Below are positions 27,561 to 35,335 of a stretch of DNA of 45,620 bases, piece by piece. Below the pieces are notes generated by a model. The model was not told where the DNA came from. It worked only from the letters and a program-made list of their open reading frames with translations, and did not search any database. Each line of letters opens with the position of its first letter. The stretch's first letter is position 1. Source of the stretch: Betaproteobacteria bacterium (GTDB lineage: Bacteria > Pseudomonadota > Gammaproteobacteria > Burkholderiales > SG8-39); contig VGIA01000006.1 of the NCBI GenBank assembly GCA_016868105.1, forward strand, positions 1 through 45,620, in the 5' to 3' direction. Position numbers and translations under genes: made by a program.

Positions 27561-28044
27561 GCTCGAAGCACAGCGCGCCCGGCGTGGGCGCGGCAAGGTA
27601 GGGCGCGCAGTCGCGAAAGCCCAGGCTGCGGTAGAGCGCGATCGCTTCGGTCAGGTGAGGCATGGTGTCCAGCACCAGCCGGCTGTACCCGGCGTCCCCG
27701 GCCTTGTCGATCACCATCTGCGTGAGCCTGCGCCCCAGGCCGGCGCCGCGGTATGCGTTGCGCACGTAGAGGCGCTTCATCTCCGCGCTGCTTGCATCCA
27801 GCCGCTTGAGGGCCACGCAGCCGGCATCGAATCCTTCGTCCCGGGCGAGCAGCAGCAAGCCCTCAGGCGGGGCGTACTTGCCGGGAAGCCCGGCCAGTTC
27901 TTCCTCGAACCCCTGGAAGAACAGCGCTGCCGACACCAGTTCCGAGTACTCGCGGAACAGGCGCCGGATGCTCTGCAGTTGGTCTGCGCCATGGACTGAA
28001 ACGACGTCAATCATCGGGGCATTTTCCATCACGTTTTGATTCAT
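27547..28044 (-). CDS. GNAT-family N-acetyltransferase
   Basis: A 165-residue acetyltransferase. The acetyl-CoA binding motif A is RLYVRNAYRGAGLGRRLTQM near residue 97, followed by LVLDTMPHLTEAIALYRSLG near 122 and a C-terminal FELRLS. The start at 28044 (MNQNVMENAP) has GGGGGG correctly spaced upstream; a start at 28014 (MIDVV) would also keep the domain. The substrate cannot be told. Its 3' end overlaps the convergent rfaE2 by 14 bp, and its start is only 10 bp from the divergent gene at 28055. Confidence 0.85.
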   Translation of the reverse strand: MNQNVMENAPMIDVVSVHGADQLQSIRRLFREYSELVSAALFFQGFEEELAGLPGKYAPPEGLLLLARDEGFDAGCVALKRLDASSAEMKRLYVRNAYRGAGLGRRLTQMVIDKAGDAGYSRLVLDTMPHLTEAIALYRSLGFRDCAPYLAAPTPGALCFELRLS

Positions 28045-28054
28045 ACTACCCCCC

Positions 28055-28585
28055 GTGCGCCTGCACCAGCTCAAGATCGACTACGTCGCCGAACAGGACC
28101 GCATGCTCATGCTGATCGCCGCCAGCGATGCGGTCGAGGTGCGCATGTTCCTGACCCGGCGCTTCATCAAGCTGCTCTGGCCGCTGCTGGTGAAGCTCGT
28201 CGAGGAGGCGAGCCCGCGCATCAAGACCCAGGCCAACCCGGAGGCGCGGCGCGCGCTGCTGGGCCTGGAGCACGAGCAGGCGGTGTCGCGGGCCGACTTC
28301 TCCAAGCCCTTTGAGGAGACCCCGCGCAACACCCCTCTGGGCGAGGCGCCGCTGCTGCTCGCGCGCATCCAGACCGGGCACGACCGCAACGGCCTGCCGG
28401 TGCTCGCGATGCACCCGGCCGACGGCCAGGGCGTGACCCTGACGCTGGACCCGGTGTTGCTGCATTCGGTGTGCCGCCTGCTGCAGGCGGCGCTGACCAA
28501 GAGCGACTGGGACATGGAACTGTGCCTGCCCGGCACCGAGGCGCCGGAGGCGCCCGAGCGCGGCGTGCCGCGGACCATCAACTGA
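28055..28585 (+). CDS. Conserved hypothetical protein, betaproteobacterial type
   Basis: A soluble protein of 176 residues with no signal peptide or membrane helix, starting with GTG (MRLHQLKIDYVAEQDRMLML). The N-terminal two thirds look like a beta-rich then helical domain (VEVRMFLTRRFIKLLWPLLV), and the C-terminus is acidic and proline-rich. I recall proteins beginning this way as conserved in Betaproteobacteria, but know no function. It is divergent from the GNAT gene. Confidence 0.72.
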   Translation: MRLHQLKIDYVAEQDRMLMLIAASDAVEVRMFLTRRFIKLLWPLLVKLVEEASPRIKTQANPEARRALLGLEHEQAVSRADFSKPFEETPRNTPLGEAPLLLARIQTGHDRNGLPVLAMHPADGQGVTLTLDPVLLHSVCRLLQAALTKSDWDMELCLPGTEAPEAPERGVPRTIN

Positions 28586-28702
28586 TGAATCTGGCGGGGT
28601 CGATCCCCGACATGCCCGGGGGGCTTGCGCACCCCCACCAGCGAATGCAACACCCATTTCATCGGCGGCGCGCCCGCCGGCGTCATCCACCTGCTCGTAG
28701 CG

Positions 28703-28708
28703 TATAAT
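28703..28708 (+). promoter_or_regulatory. Consensus -10 box (TATAAT) before the RhlE-like helicase gene
   Basis: A perfect TATAAT. Transcription would begin near 28715, about 20 bases before the point where helicase homology begins (28734). The -35 position (around GCGTCA, 28680-28685) is a poor match. The 117 bp between the previous stop and this box hold no gene that I can support. Confidence 0.5.
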
Positions 28709-28790
28709 CCGCGCCCTTTGGAAACAAACGGTTAGCGACATCTCCCACGGCTTCGAAAAACTAGGCCTGATCGCGCCCCTGCTGCAGGCG

Positions 28791-30182
28791 GTGAAAGACA
28801 TGGGCTATGAGCAGCCCAGCCCGATCCAGGAGCAGGCCATTCCCGTGGTGCTCGAGGGCCGCGACCTGATGGCCGGCGCCCAGACCGGCACCGGCAAGAC
28901 CGCCGCCTTTGCCCTGCCCACGCTGCAGCGCCTGGCACCCCATGCCAGCAGCTCGGCCTCGCCCGCGCGCCACCCGATCCGCGTCCTGTTGCTGGCGCCC
29001 ACGCGCGAACTGGCGATCCAGGTCGAGCAGAGCTTCCGCGACTACGGCAAGCACATGCCGCTGCGCAGCGCCATCGTCTACGGCGGCGCGGACATGAACG
29101 CCCAGATCCTGCAGCTGAAGAAGGGCGTCGAGATCCTGGTGGCGACCCCGGGGCGGCTGCTCGACCACGTGCAGAACAAGACGCTGATGCTGAACCAGGT
29201 CTCGGTGCTGATCCTCGACGAGGCCGACCGGATGCTCGACATGGGCTTCATGCCCGACATCCGGCGCATCATCGCGCTGCTGCCGCCGGTGCGGCAGAAC
29301 CTGCTCTTCTCGGCCACCTTCCCGGAGGAGATCAAGAGCCTCGCCAAGTCCCTGCTGCGCGACCCGGTGCAGATCCAGGTCGCGCGCGCCAATGCGGTCG
29401 CGGACCTGGTCAGCCACATCCTGCACCCGGTGTCGCGCGAGAAGAAGCGCGAGCTCCTCACCTACCTCATCCAGACCCGGAATCTGAAGCAGGTGCTCGT
29501 CTTCTCCGGCACCCGCATCGGCGCCAACCGCCTCGCGCACCAGCTGCGCAAGGACCGCATCCAGGCCGACGCCATCCACGGCGACAAGACCCAGGCCGAG
29601 CGCGAAGCGGTGCTGGAGGCCTTCAAGGCGGGCAAGACCGCGGTGCTGGTGGCAACCGACGTCGCCTCGCGCGGCCTCGATATCGAGGGCCTGCCGCAGG
29701 TGATCAATTTTGACGCGCCGCGCGCGCCCGAGGACTACGTGCACCGCACCGGCCGCACCGGCCGCGCCGGGCTGACCGGCGAGGCGATCTCGCTGGTGGC
29801 ACCGGAGGACGCCGATTCGATCTCGGCGATCGAGAAGCTGATCAAGAAGCCCATCGAGCGCGTGCTGGTGCCGGGTTTCGAGCCCAATGCCGCCACCGCC
29901 GCCACCATGGTTGGTGGCTACCCCCGCGGAGACGGTCGGCGCGGCGGGGGCCGCGGCCCGCGGCGCGAGGAGGGCGGCAGGCCAAGGCGCGACGCGCCGC
30001 CCCACCGCAGGCCGCAGTCCATCCCCCCGCAGCAGCCGAAATCCCAGGATCCGATCTTCTCCAAGCCCTACGAACCGGGTTCCGACGCCGCCGCGCCGGC
30101 CGCGGCGCAGCCTTCGGCGCAGTCCTCCGCCCGCCGCGCGCGCCCGGTGGCGGCGCTGCTGGGCGGCTTGAAGCGCGCCTGA
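28791..30182 (+). CDS. rhlE: DEAD-box RNA helicase (RhlE-like)
   Basis: An ATP-dependent RNA helicase of at least 463 residues. Motifs in order: Q motif QPSPIQEQAIP, Walker A AQTGTGKTAAF, PTRELAIQ, DEAD in LDEADRMLDMGFMPDIRRI, SAT, then the C-terminal helicase domain ending HRTGRTGRAG. The last 85 residues are a low-complexity arginine/proline/alanine tail, as in RhlE. The given start is the first conventional codon (GTG). However, the conserved helicase N-terminus (DISHGFEKLGLIAPLLQAV) is encoded upstream from 28737 with no ATG, GTG or TTG before it, so the true start is probably near 28734 with an unusual codon. Confidence 0.93.
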   Translation: MKDMGYEQPSPIQEQAIPVVLEGRDLMAGAQTGTGKTAAFALPTLQRLAPHASSSASPARHPIRVLLLAPTRELAIQVEQSFRDYGKHMPLRSAIVYGGADMNAQILQLKKGVEILVATPGRLLDHVQNKTLMLNQVSVLILDEADRMLDMGFMPDIRRIIALLPPVRQNLLFSATFPEEIKSLAKSLLRDPVQIQVARANAVADLVSHILHPVSREKKRELLTYLIQTRNLKQVLVFSGTRIGANRLAHQLRKDRIQADAIHGDKTQAEREAVLEAFKAGKTAVLVATDVASRGLDIEGLPQVINFDAPRAPEDYVHRTGRTGRAGLTGEAISLVAPEDADSISAIEKLIKKPIERVLVPGFEPNAATAATMVGGYPRGDGRRGGGRGPRREEGGRPRRDAPPHRRPQSIPPQQPKSQDPIFSKPYEPGSDAAAPAAAQPSAQSSARRARPVAALLGGLKRA

Positions 30183-30196
30183 GCCGGCGCGCCTGA

Positions 30197-30304
30197 CCGC
30201 CTTTCACGTTCGCCCTGCGGGCCGTGCGCGGCCTGCCCCTCTACACGCGCAACCCGGCCGACTTCGCCAGCCTGGGCCGGATCGTCCGCGTGGCCGCGCT
30301 CTAG
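30197..30304 (+). pseudogene. Remnant of a PIN-domain (VapC-like) toxin gene
   Basis: The frame that ends at TAG 30302-30304 reads RGLPLYTRNPADFASLGRIV and then a short hydrophobic end, which is the typical C-terminus of VapC-type PIN ribonucleases (catalytic aspartate region TRNPADF). An in-frame TGA at 30194-30196 cuts off anything upstream, and the catalytic N-terminal part is gone, replaced by rhlE. No antitoxin gene is seen. I take it as the tail of a deleted toxin gene. Confidence 0.6.
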
Positions 30305-30320
30305 CCGCGCGGCGGCGGGC

Positions 30321-31322
30321 TCATTTCCGCGCCAGCCACGCCCGGTGCGGCGGCTTGCCAGGGCGGCGGAAATCCTCCGGCACGCTCTGCGAGGTGATCT
30401 CGCGCAGCCCGAGCCGCCGCGCCAGGGCTGCATCCAGCGCGAACGAGCGCAGATTGGTCGAGAACCACAGCTCGCCTGCCTCCGCCAGCAGCGCGTGGCA
30501 CTGGCCCACCAGGCGCGCATGGTCGCGCTGCAGGTCCAGCACGCCCTGCATCTTCTTGGAGTTGGAGAACGAGGGCGGATCAAGGACGATGAGGTCGTAG
30601 CGTTCCCCCGCGGCCAGTGCCTGCGGCAGCCAGGCGAGCGCATCGGCGCGCACCAGCCGGTGACGGCGCGGCTCGATGCCGTTGAGCGCGAAGTTGCGTG
30701 CCGCCCAGGCCTGGTAGGTGTTGGACAGGTCCAGCGTGGTGGATCCGGTCGCCCCGGCGCGCGCCGCGAAGATGGTGAAGCTGCCGGTGTAGGCAAACAA
30801 GTTCAGGAGGCGCGTGCGCGCCCCCGAGGCGACGCGCAGCGCGATGGACTCGGCCACGCGCGCGCGCAGCGGGCGGTGGTCGAGGAACAGCCCGGTGTCC
30901 AGGTAGCTGTCCAGGTCGACCTCGAAGCGGCAGCCCGCCTCCTCGACCACGAAGGCCTGCGGGGGGGCCTTGCCGAGCCTGCCGTACTGCGCCGCGCCGC
31001 GCTGGCGCTCCCGCCTCTTCAGGTGCAGTTGCGCGGCGGGCACGCCGCAGGCGGCGCTGATCGCGGCGCAGGCGGCGGCGAGCCACGCGGCACGGGCCTC
31101 GGGTTCGGCCTTCCAGCCGGTGTCGATCTCCTGCACGTGCAACTGCGGCTCTTCGCGCGGCAGCACGGCCTGGTACCAGTCCACGGCGAAGGGGAACTGC
31201 GGGATGTCGCGGTCGTAGAGCCGGAAGCAGGAGATGCCGCGCCGGCGCGCCCACTTGCGCCAGTGCGCGACGTTCTTGCGCAGGCGGTTGGCGAACGCGG
31301 AAACCTCGGGCGGGGCGGGCAC
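30321..31322 (-). CDS. Class I methyltransferase, RlmK-like (23S rRNA type)
   Basis: A 333-residue S-adenosylmethionine-dependent methyltransferase that resembles the C-terminal (RlmK) half of the E. coli RlmKL enzyme, which makes m7G2069 in 23S rRNA. Markers: an N-terminal piece FANRLRKNVAHWRKWARRRG and CFRLYDRDIPQFPFAVDWYQ, then TGLFLDHRPLRARV, the SAM motif LLNLFAYTGSFTIFAARAGA and IVLDPPSFSNSKKMQG (DPPSF). The RlmL half is absent, so this is a stand-alone form. The GTG start lies 8 bp after the pmm stop. It is the last gene of the ilvE-to-methyltransferase operon. Confidence 0.87.
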   Translation of the reverse strand: MPAPPEVSAFANRLRKNVAHWRKWARRRGISCFRLYDRDIPQFPFAVDWYQAVLPREEPQLHVQEIDTGWKAEPEARAAWLAAACAAISAACGVPAAQLHLKRRERQRGAAQYGRLGKAPPQAFVVEEAGCRFEVDLDSYLDTGLFLDHRPLRARVAESIALRVASGARTRLLNLFAYTGSFTIFAARAGATGSTTLDLSNTYQAWAARNFALNGIEPRRHRLVRADALAWLPQALAAGERYDLIVLDPPSFSNSKKMQGVLDLQRDHARLVGQCHALLAEAGELWFSTNLRSFALDAALARRLGLREITSQSVPEDFRRPGKPPHRAWLARK

Positions 31323-31330
31323 CGGGCAGG

Positions 31331-32704
31331 CTAGAACGGCAGCAGCGCGCCGGGCTTGAGCGCCAGCAGCGTTGCGCGGAATTTCTCCTGTATTCGCGCC
31401 AGCGCCTGCGGCGTGTCGCCCTCGAAGCGCAGCACGATCACCGGCGTGGTGTTGGAGGCGCGCGCCAGGCCGAAGCCGTCGGCGAACTCGGCCCGCACGC
31501 CGTCGATGGCGAGCAGGCGCGTTGCGTCCGGGAACGGCGCCGAATCCCGGAGCCTCGCTATAAGCGCGTGCGGCTCGCCCTCGGCCAGCTTCCAGTTCAG
31601 TTCCGGCGTGCAGGGGGCATCGGGCAGCGCCTCGAGCGGCGCGCAGGCGTCGGCCTGCCGCGACAGGATCTCCAGCAGGCGCGCGCCGCAGTACAGCGCG
31701 TCGTCGAAGCCGTACCAGCGCTCCTTGAAGAAGATGTGGCCGGACATCTCCCCCGCCAGAGGCGCGCCGGTCTCCTTCAGCTTCGCCTTGATGAGCGAGT
31801 GCCCGGTCTTCCAGATCGTCGCCCGGCCGCCCTGGCGTTCGATCCACGGGCCGAGCAGGCGCGTGCACTTCACGTCGTAGATGATCTCGGCGCCCGGGTT
31901 GCGCGACAGCACGTCCTGCGCGTAGAGCATCAGCTGGCGGTCGGGCAGGATGATGGCGCCGCGCTTGGTGACCACGCCAAGGCGGTCGGCGTCGCCGTCG
32001 AAGGCGAGGCCCAGCTCGGCCGGCCCGGATTGCAGCTCGGACACCAGCGCGGCCAGGTTCTCCAGCTTCGAGGGGTCGGGGTGGTGGTTGGGGAAGCGTC
32101 CGTCCACCTCGCTGAAGAGCTCGATGACCTCGCAGCCCAGCTTCCGGAACAGGCGCGGCCCGGCGACGCCGCCGACGCCGTTGCCGCAATCCATGGCGAT
32201 GTGCATCGGGCGCGCAAGCCGCACGTCGCCGGCGATCCGCTCGAGGTAGGCCTCGAGCAGGTCGGCCTTCGAGCGCTTGCCCGCGCCCGAGTCGAAGCGG
32301 CCGGCCTCGACCGAGCGGCGCAGGCCCTGGATGTCCTCGCCGGTGAGCGGGGTGCCGGCCACCACCATCTTCAGGCCGTTGTGGTCGCCAGGATTGTGGC
32401 TGCCGGTGACCATCACGGCGCTGTGGCAGCCCAGGTGCTGCGCGGCGAAGTAGGTGAGCGGGGTGGGCACGACGCCCAGCTCGATGACATCGGCGCCGGC
32501 GGCGTTCAGGCCGTCCATCAGGGCGGCGCACAGTTCCGGGCTGGACAGCCGCCCGTCCCGGCCGACTGCAAAGGCGGGGGCGCCGCGCGTGTGGCCCAGC
32601 GTCCCCAGCGCGCGGCCGACCTCGCGCACCAGCGCCGCAGACAGCACGCGCCCGGCGATGCCGCGGATGTCATAGGCGCGGAACACTTCGGCGGGAACGG
32701 TCAT
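31331..32704 (-). CDS. Phosphomannomutase/phosphoglucomutase
   Basis: A 457-residue alpha-D-phosphohexomutase. The phosphoserine loop is VMVTGSHNPGDHNGLKM near residue 101, the metal loop is AFDGDADRLGVV near 242, and the C-terminal phosphate-binding loop appears around RFEGDTPQALARIQ. Such enzymes (AlgC or ManB type) interconvert hexose 1- and 6-phosphates for lipopolysaccharide, exopolysaccharide and glycogen. Its ATG overlaps the stop of the upstream yheT-like gene (ATGA). Confidence 0.95.
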   Translation of the reverse strand: MTVPAEVFRAYDIRGIAGRVLSAALVREVGRALGTLGHTRGAPAFAVGRDGRLSSPELCAALMDGLNAAGADVIELGVVPTPLTYFAAQHLGCHSAVMVTGSHNPGDHNGLKMVVAGTPLTGEDIQGLRRSVEAGRFDSGAGKRSKADLLEAYLERIAGDVRLARPMHIAMDCGNGVGGVAGPRLFRKLGCEVIELFSEVDGRFPNHHPDPSKLENLAALVSELQSGPAELGLAFDGDADRLGVVTKRGAIILPDRQLMLYAQDVLSRNPGAEIIYDVKCTRLLGPWIERQGGRATIWKTGHSLIKAKLKETGAPLAGEMSGHIFFKERWYGFDDALYCGARLLEILSRQADACAPLEALPDAPCTPELNWKLAEGEPHALIARLRDSAPFPDATRLLAIDGVRAEFADGFGLARASNTTPVIVLRFEGDTPQALARIQEKFRATLLALKPGALLPF

Positions 32705-33657
32705 GGCGATTGCAGGAACGCGAGCACGCGCCGCGCCAGCCAGCGGCGGCGGCCGGGGAATCCGGCATGTCCGCCGGTGCGGGGAAAGTCGATCGTCACC
32801 GGGGACGGTATAGCACGAAGCGAGGCCGCCGCCGTGTCCAGCGCCGCGGCCGGCAGGAACGGGTCGTTGCGCGCGTTCAGCACCAGCGTCGGCACGCGGA
32901 TGCGCGCCAGGTACGGCCCGCTGGAGGAGCGCGCCCAGTAGTCCTCGGCGCCGGCGAAGCCGTGCAGTGGCGCGGTGACGGTGTCGTCGAACTCGAAGAA
33001 GGTGCGGGCGCGGGCGAGGCGCGCCTCGTCCACGGCGATCTGGCCGGCGCGCAGCTTCTGCAGCGTCTTGTTCTTCAGCGTGGACAGGAACACGCGGGTG
33101 TAGAGCTCCCGCCCGAAGCCGCGGTCGAGCTGGCGGCTGGCGGCGGCCAGGTCCAGCGGCGCCGAGATCGCCGCGGCGCGGCGCACGAGCGCGCCCTCGC
33201 CCGCCTCGCCCAGGTGCTTGAGCAGCGCGTTGCCGCCCAGCGATATCCCCACGGCGTGAAGGACGCCGCTTGCGGCGTGGGCCGCGCCCAGCCGCTCAAG
33301 GATCCAGGCGATCTCGGCGCTGTCGCCGGAGTGGTAGGCGCGCGGCAGGCGGTTCAGTTCCCCGGAGCAGCCGCGGAAGTGCGGCACCACGCAGCGGTAG
33401 CCCCGTCGCAGCGCCAGCGCGGCGACGGCGCGCGCGTAGGGGCTGTTCGAACTGCCCTCGAGGCCGTGGAAGATGGCGAGCACGGCACCCGCGTTTGCCG
33501 TTTCCGTGCCGGTCCAGTCCAGGTCGATGAAGTCGCCGTCGGGCGTGTCCCAGCGCTCGCGGCGCCAGGGGATGCGCGGCGCCGGCGCGAGCGCGGCGAC
33601 CAGGGTCTGCAGGTGGCCCCCGGGCAGCCACCACGGTGCTTGGTAGGCTTCGCTCAA
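32701..33657 (-). CDS. YheT-like alpha/beta hydrolase
   Basis: A 318-residue alpha/beta-fold hydrolase of the YheT/ABHD family. It shows PWWLPGGHLQTLVAAL at the start, LAIFHGLEGSSNSPYARAV near 82, the nucleophile elbow GISLGGNALLKHLGEAGEG near 148, and a late GGHAGF histidine. The start is a TTG that overlaps the stop of the DUF4440 gene (TTGA, 33654-33657); sequence further upstream belongs to other genes in other frames. The physiological substrate is unknown; relatives have esterase activity. Confidence 0.9.
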   Translation of the reverse strand: MSEAYQAPWWLPGGHLQTLVAALAPAPRIPWRRERWDTPDGDFIDLDWTGTETANAGAVLAIFHGLEGSSNSPYARAVAALALRRGYRCVVPHFRGCSGELNRLPRAYHSGDSAEIAWILERLGAAHAASGVLHAVGISLGGNALLKHLGEAGEGALVRRAAAISAPLDLAAASRQLDRGFGRELYTRVFLSTLKNKTLQKLRAGQIAVDEARLARARTFFEFDDTVTAPLHGFAGAEDYWARSSSGPYLARIRVPTLVLNARNDPFLPAAALDTAAASLRAIPSPVTIDFPRTGGHAGFPGRRRWLARRVLAFLQSP

Positions 33658-34097
33658 TGCAGCGTCTGGTTCGGGGCCGGCGGCGGTTCCGCCGCCGCCG
33701 CGGGCGCGCCGGAGGCGGGGAGCGAGGCATGGTGCACCACCATGCGCCAGCCGGCGGCGCTGCGCAGGTAGACGTTGGTGGCCACCACCGGCGGGCGGGG
33801 CTTGGCCTCGCCCTGCACCGTGATGCTCTCGTGCACGTTGTGCACCGCGACCATCATGCCGGAGATGACCAGCTGCTGAACCGGTCGTATCCGCATGTGC
33901 GGGCCGCCGGCGAACATGCCGCGCCAGGCCTCGCGCACCTGCTCCACGCCGCTGAGGCGCGGTGCGCCCGGGTGCACGCAGACGATGTCCTCGTCCTCGG
34001 ACCAGACCGCCATCATCAGCTCGAGGTCGGCGCGCTCCAGCGCCTCGTAGAAGGCGTTCTCCGCGTCCTGCGCGGTGGCAAAGATTTTCGCGCTCAT
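33654..34097 (-). CDS. SnoaL/DUF4440-like (NTF2-fold) protein
   Basis: A 147-residue protein with an NTF2-like cone fold. It contains AFYEALERADLELMMAVWSE, CVHPGAPRLSGVEQVREAWR and a C-terminal strand GWRMVVHHASLP, the usual pattern of the DUF4440/calcium-calmodulin kinase II association-like group. The last 20 residues are alanine/proline-rich. A catalytic role cannot be assigned. It lies 15 bp after waaF and overlaps the hydrolase gene downstream. Confidence 0.85.
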   Translation of the reverse strand: MSAKIFATAQDAENAFYEALERADLELMMAVWSEDEDIVCVHPGAPRLSGVEQVREAWRGMFAGGPHMRIRPVQQLVISGMMVAVHNVHESITVQGEAKPRPPVVATNVYLRSAAGWRMVVHHASLPASGAPAAAAEPPPAPNQTLH

Positions 34098-34112
34098 CTG
34101 GATATCCGCAAA

Positions 34113-35123
34113 TCAGGAAATCGGGGACGGTCCACGATTTCGCCATTGTTCCCGAAAATCCTCGCCTGTCCCTGTTTTCGGGATCTCGGCGAGGACACGG
34201 TCGGGGGAGAGTTCCCGCATGCAGCGGAAGTGGCCCAGGGGGCATTCGCGCGCGAAGCAGGGGCTGCAGTCCGGGTGCAGCCACAGCACCTTCGCCCGCG
34301 CCGAGCGCGGCGGGGTGTGCTCCGGGCTGGAGGAGCCGTACAGCGCCAGCAGCGGGCGGCCCAGCGCGGCGGCGATGTGCATCAGGCCGGAGTCGTTGCT
34401 GACGACGAAGGCGGCGCCGGCGATGAGGTCCATGGCCTGCTCAAGCGTGGTTTTCCCGGCGAGGTTCAGCCCGGCGATCCCGGCGCAGGCATCGGTGTCC
34501 TTCGCCGAACCCAGCAAAACCGCCCGCAGCGGCAGCTTCGGGGCCAGGTCGGCGAAATACGGCCAGCGCTTCGCCGGTCCGTATTCCGCGCCGGGGCACA
34601 GCACGCAGTAGGGCCCGGCGATGCCGAAGCTCGCCGCCGCGGCGGCCCAAGCCCCGGGATGGCAGCGCAGGATCGTCGCCGGCAGCGGCTGCGCCGGCTC
34701 GGTGCCCGGGGGCTCCGACAGCCGCGCATAGTGCAGCGCCATGGGTGCTTTGGTGGCCCGGTGCACGCGGTTGAGGAAGCCGTAGCGGAACTCCCCCGCG
34801 TAGCCAACCCGTTCCGGGATGCCGGCGAAGAACGGCAGCAACGCAGATTTGAACGAGTTGGGCAGCACCACCGCCTGGTCGTAGTTCCGCGCGCCCAGCC
34901 GCCGGCCCAGGCGCCAGCGCTGGGCGAGCTGCAACTCGCCGTGGCGCAGGTCGGCCTCGATGACCTCGTCCACCTCGGGCATGCGGCGCAGCACCGGCGC
35001 GATCCACGGCGGGCCGAGGGCCTCGATCCGTACGGCGGGGTCCTTCTCGCGCAGCCGCGCCAGCATCGGCTGCGCCAGCAGCGCATCGCCGATCCAGTTC
35101 GGTGCGACGACCAGGACCTTCAG
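34113..35123 (-). CDS. waaF: ADP-heptose:LPS heptosyltransferase II (WaaF)
   Basis: A GT9-family glycosyltransferase of about 336 residues that adds the second heptose to the lipopolysaccharide inner core. Motifs: KVLVVAPNWIGDALLAQPML at the start, CPGAEYGPAKRWP near 185, VSNDSGLMHIAAALGRPLLA near 258 and YGSSSPEHTPP. The family N-terminus begins right after CTG at 35123, with AAGGGG seven bases upstream, so CTG is the likely start; an ATT six bases earlier is the alternative. The last 20 or so residues (from about KTGTGEDF) come from two REP-like repeats and are not part of the normal protein. Confidence 0.93.
   Translation of the reverse strand: MKVLVVAPNWIGDALLAQPMLARLREKDPAVRIEALGPPWIAPVLRRMPEVDEVIEADLRHGELQLAQRWRLGRRLGARNYDQAVVLPNSFKSALLPFFAGIPERVGYAGEFRYGFLNRVHRATKAPMALHYARLSEPPGTEPAQPLPATILRCHPGAWAAAAASFGIAGPYCVLCPGAEYGPAKRWPYFADLAPKLPLRAVLLGSAKDTDACAGIAGLNLAGKTTLEQAMDLIAGAAFVVSNDSGLMHIAAALGRPLLALYGSSSPEHTPPRSARAKVLWLHPDCSPCFARECPLGHFRCMRELSPDRVLAEIPKTGTGEDFREQWRNRGPSPIS
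34116..34142 (+). repeat. REP-like 27-nt repeat, copy A
   Basis: It begins GGAAATCGGGGACGGTCCAC and ends GATTTCG. Inside it AAATCG pairs with CGATTT and GGAC with GTCC, so it can fold as a hairpin. It overlaps the last codons of waaF on the other strand and, with copy B 11 bp away in opposite orientation, makes an inverted pair. Confidence 0.6.
34154..34180 (-). repeat. REP-like 27-nt repeat, copy B
   Basis: On the minus strand it begins CGAAAACAGGGACAGGCGAG and ends GATTTTC, sharing the GAAAACAGGGAC start with copy C at 23146-23172. It lies within the 3' end of waaF and encodes part of its unusual C-terminal tail. Confidence 0.55.
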
Positions 35124-35124
35124 G

Positions 35125-35328
35125 TCAATGCCCCTTGGGTGCGGCGCCCTTGTAGAGGAACCTGGTGCCGCAGTAGGGGCACAGCATCTGGCCCTTCTTC
35201 ACCACGTCCAGGTACACGCGCGGGTGGTGCGCCCAGAGCGGAGTGCCCGGCAGCGGGCAGTGCAGCGGCAGGTCCTTCTCGGTGACCTGCACCTCGCGCG
35301 AACGGCTGGTGTCCTCTGCGGTGCCCAT
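35125..35328 (-). CDS. Small zinc-ribbon (zf-CHCC) protein
   Basis: A 67-residue protein with the CHCC zinc pattern C24, H34/H35, C50 and C53 (LHCPLPG, then AHHP, then MLCPYCGTRFLY). Homologous domains occur in the mitochondrial complex I subunit NDUFS6, and stand-alone forms are widespread in Proteobacteria next to ilvE and waaF. The function is not established. It lies 7 bp after ilvE, and its TGA is one base before the waaF CTG. Confidence 0.9.
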   Translation of the reverse strand: MGTAEDTSRSREVQVTEKDLPLHCPLPGTPLWAHHPRVYLDVVKKGQMLCPYCGTRFLYKGAAPKGH

Positions 35329-35335
35329 GGCGCGG

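Noticed and set aside
28586-28702. Plus-strand run LRTPTSECNTHFIGGAPAG before the helicase promoter
   Set aside because: The stretch reads like a protein piece, but I recognise no family and there is no start codon. It may be chance or an old remnant.
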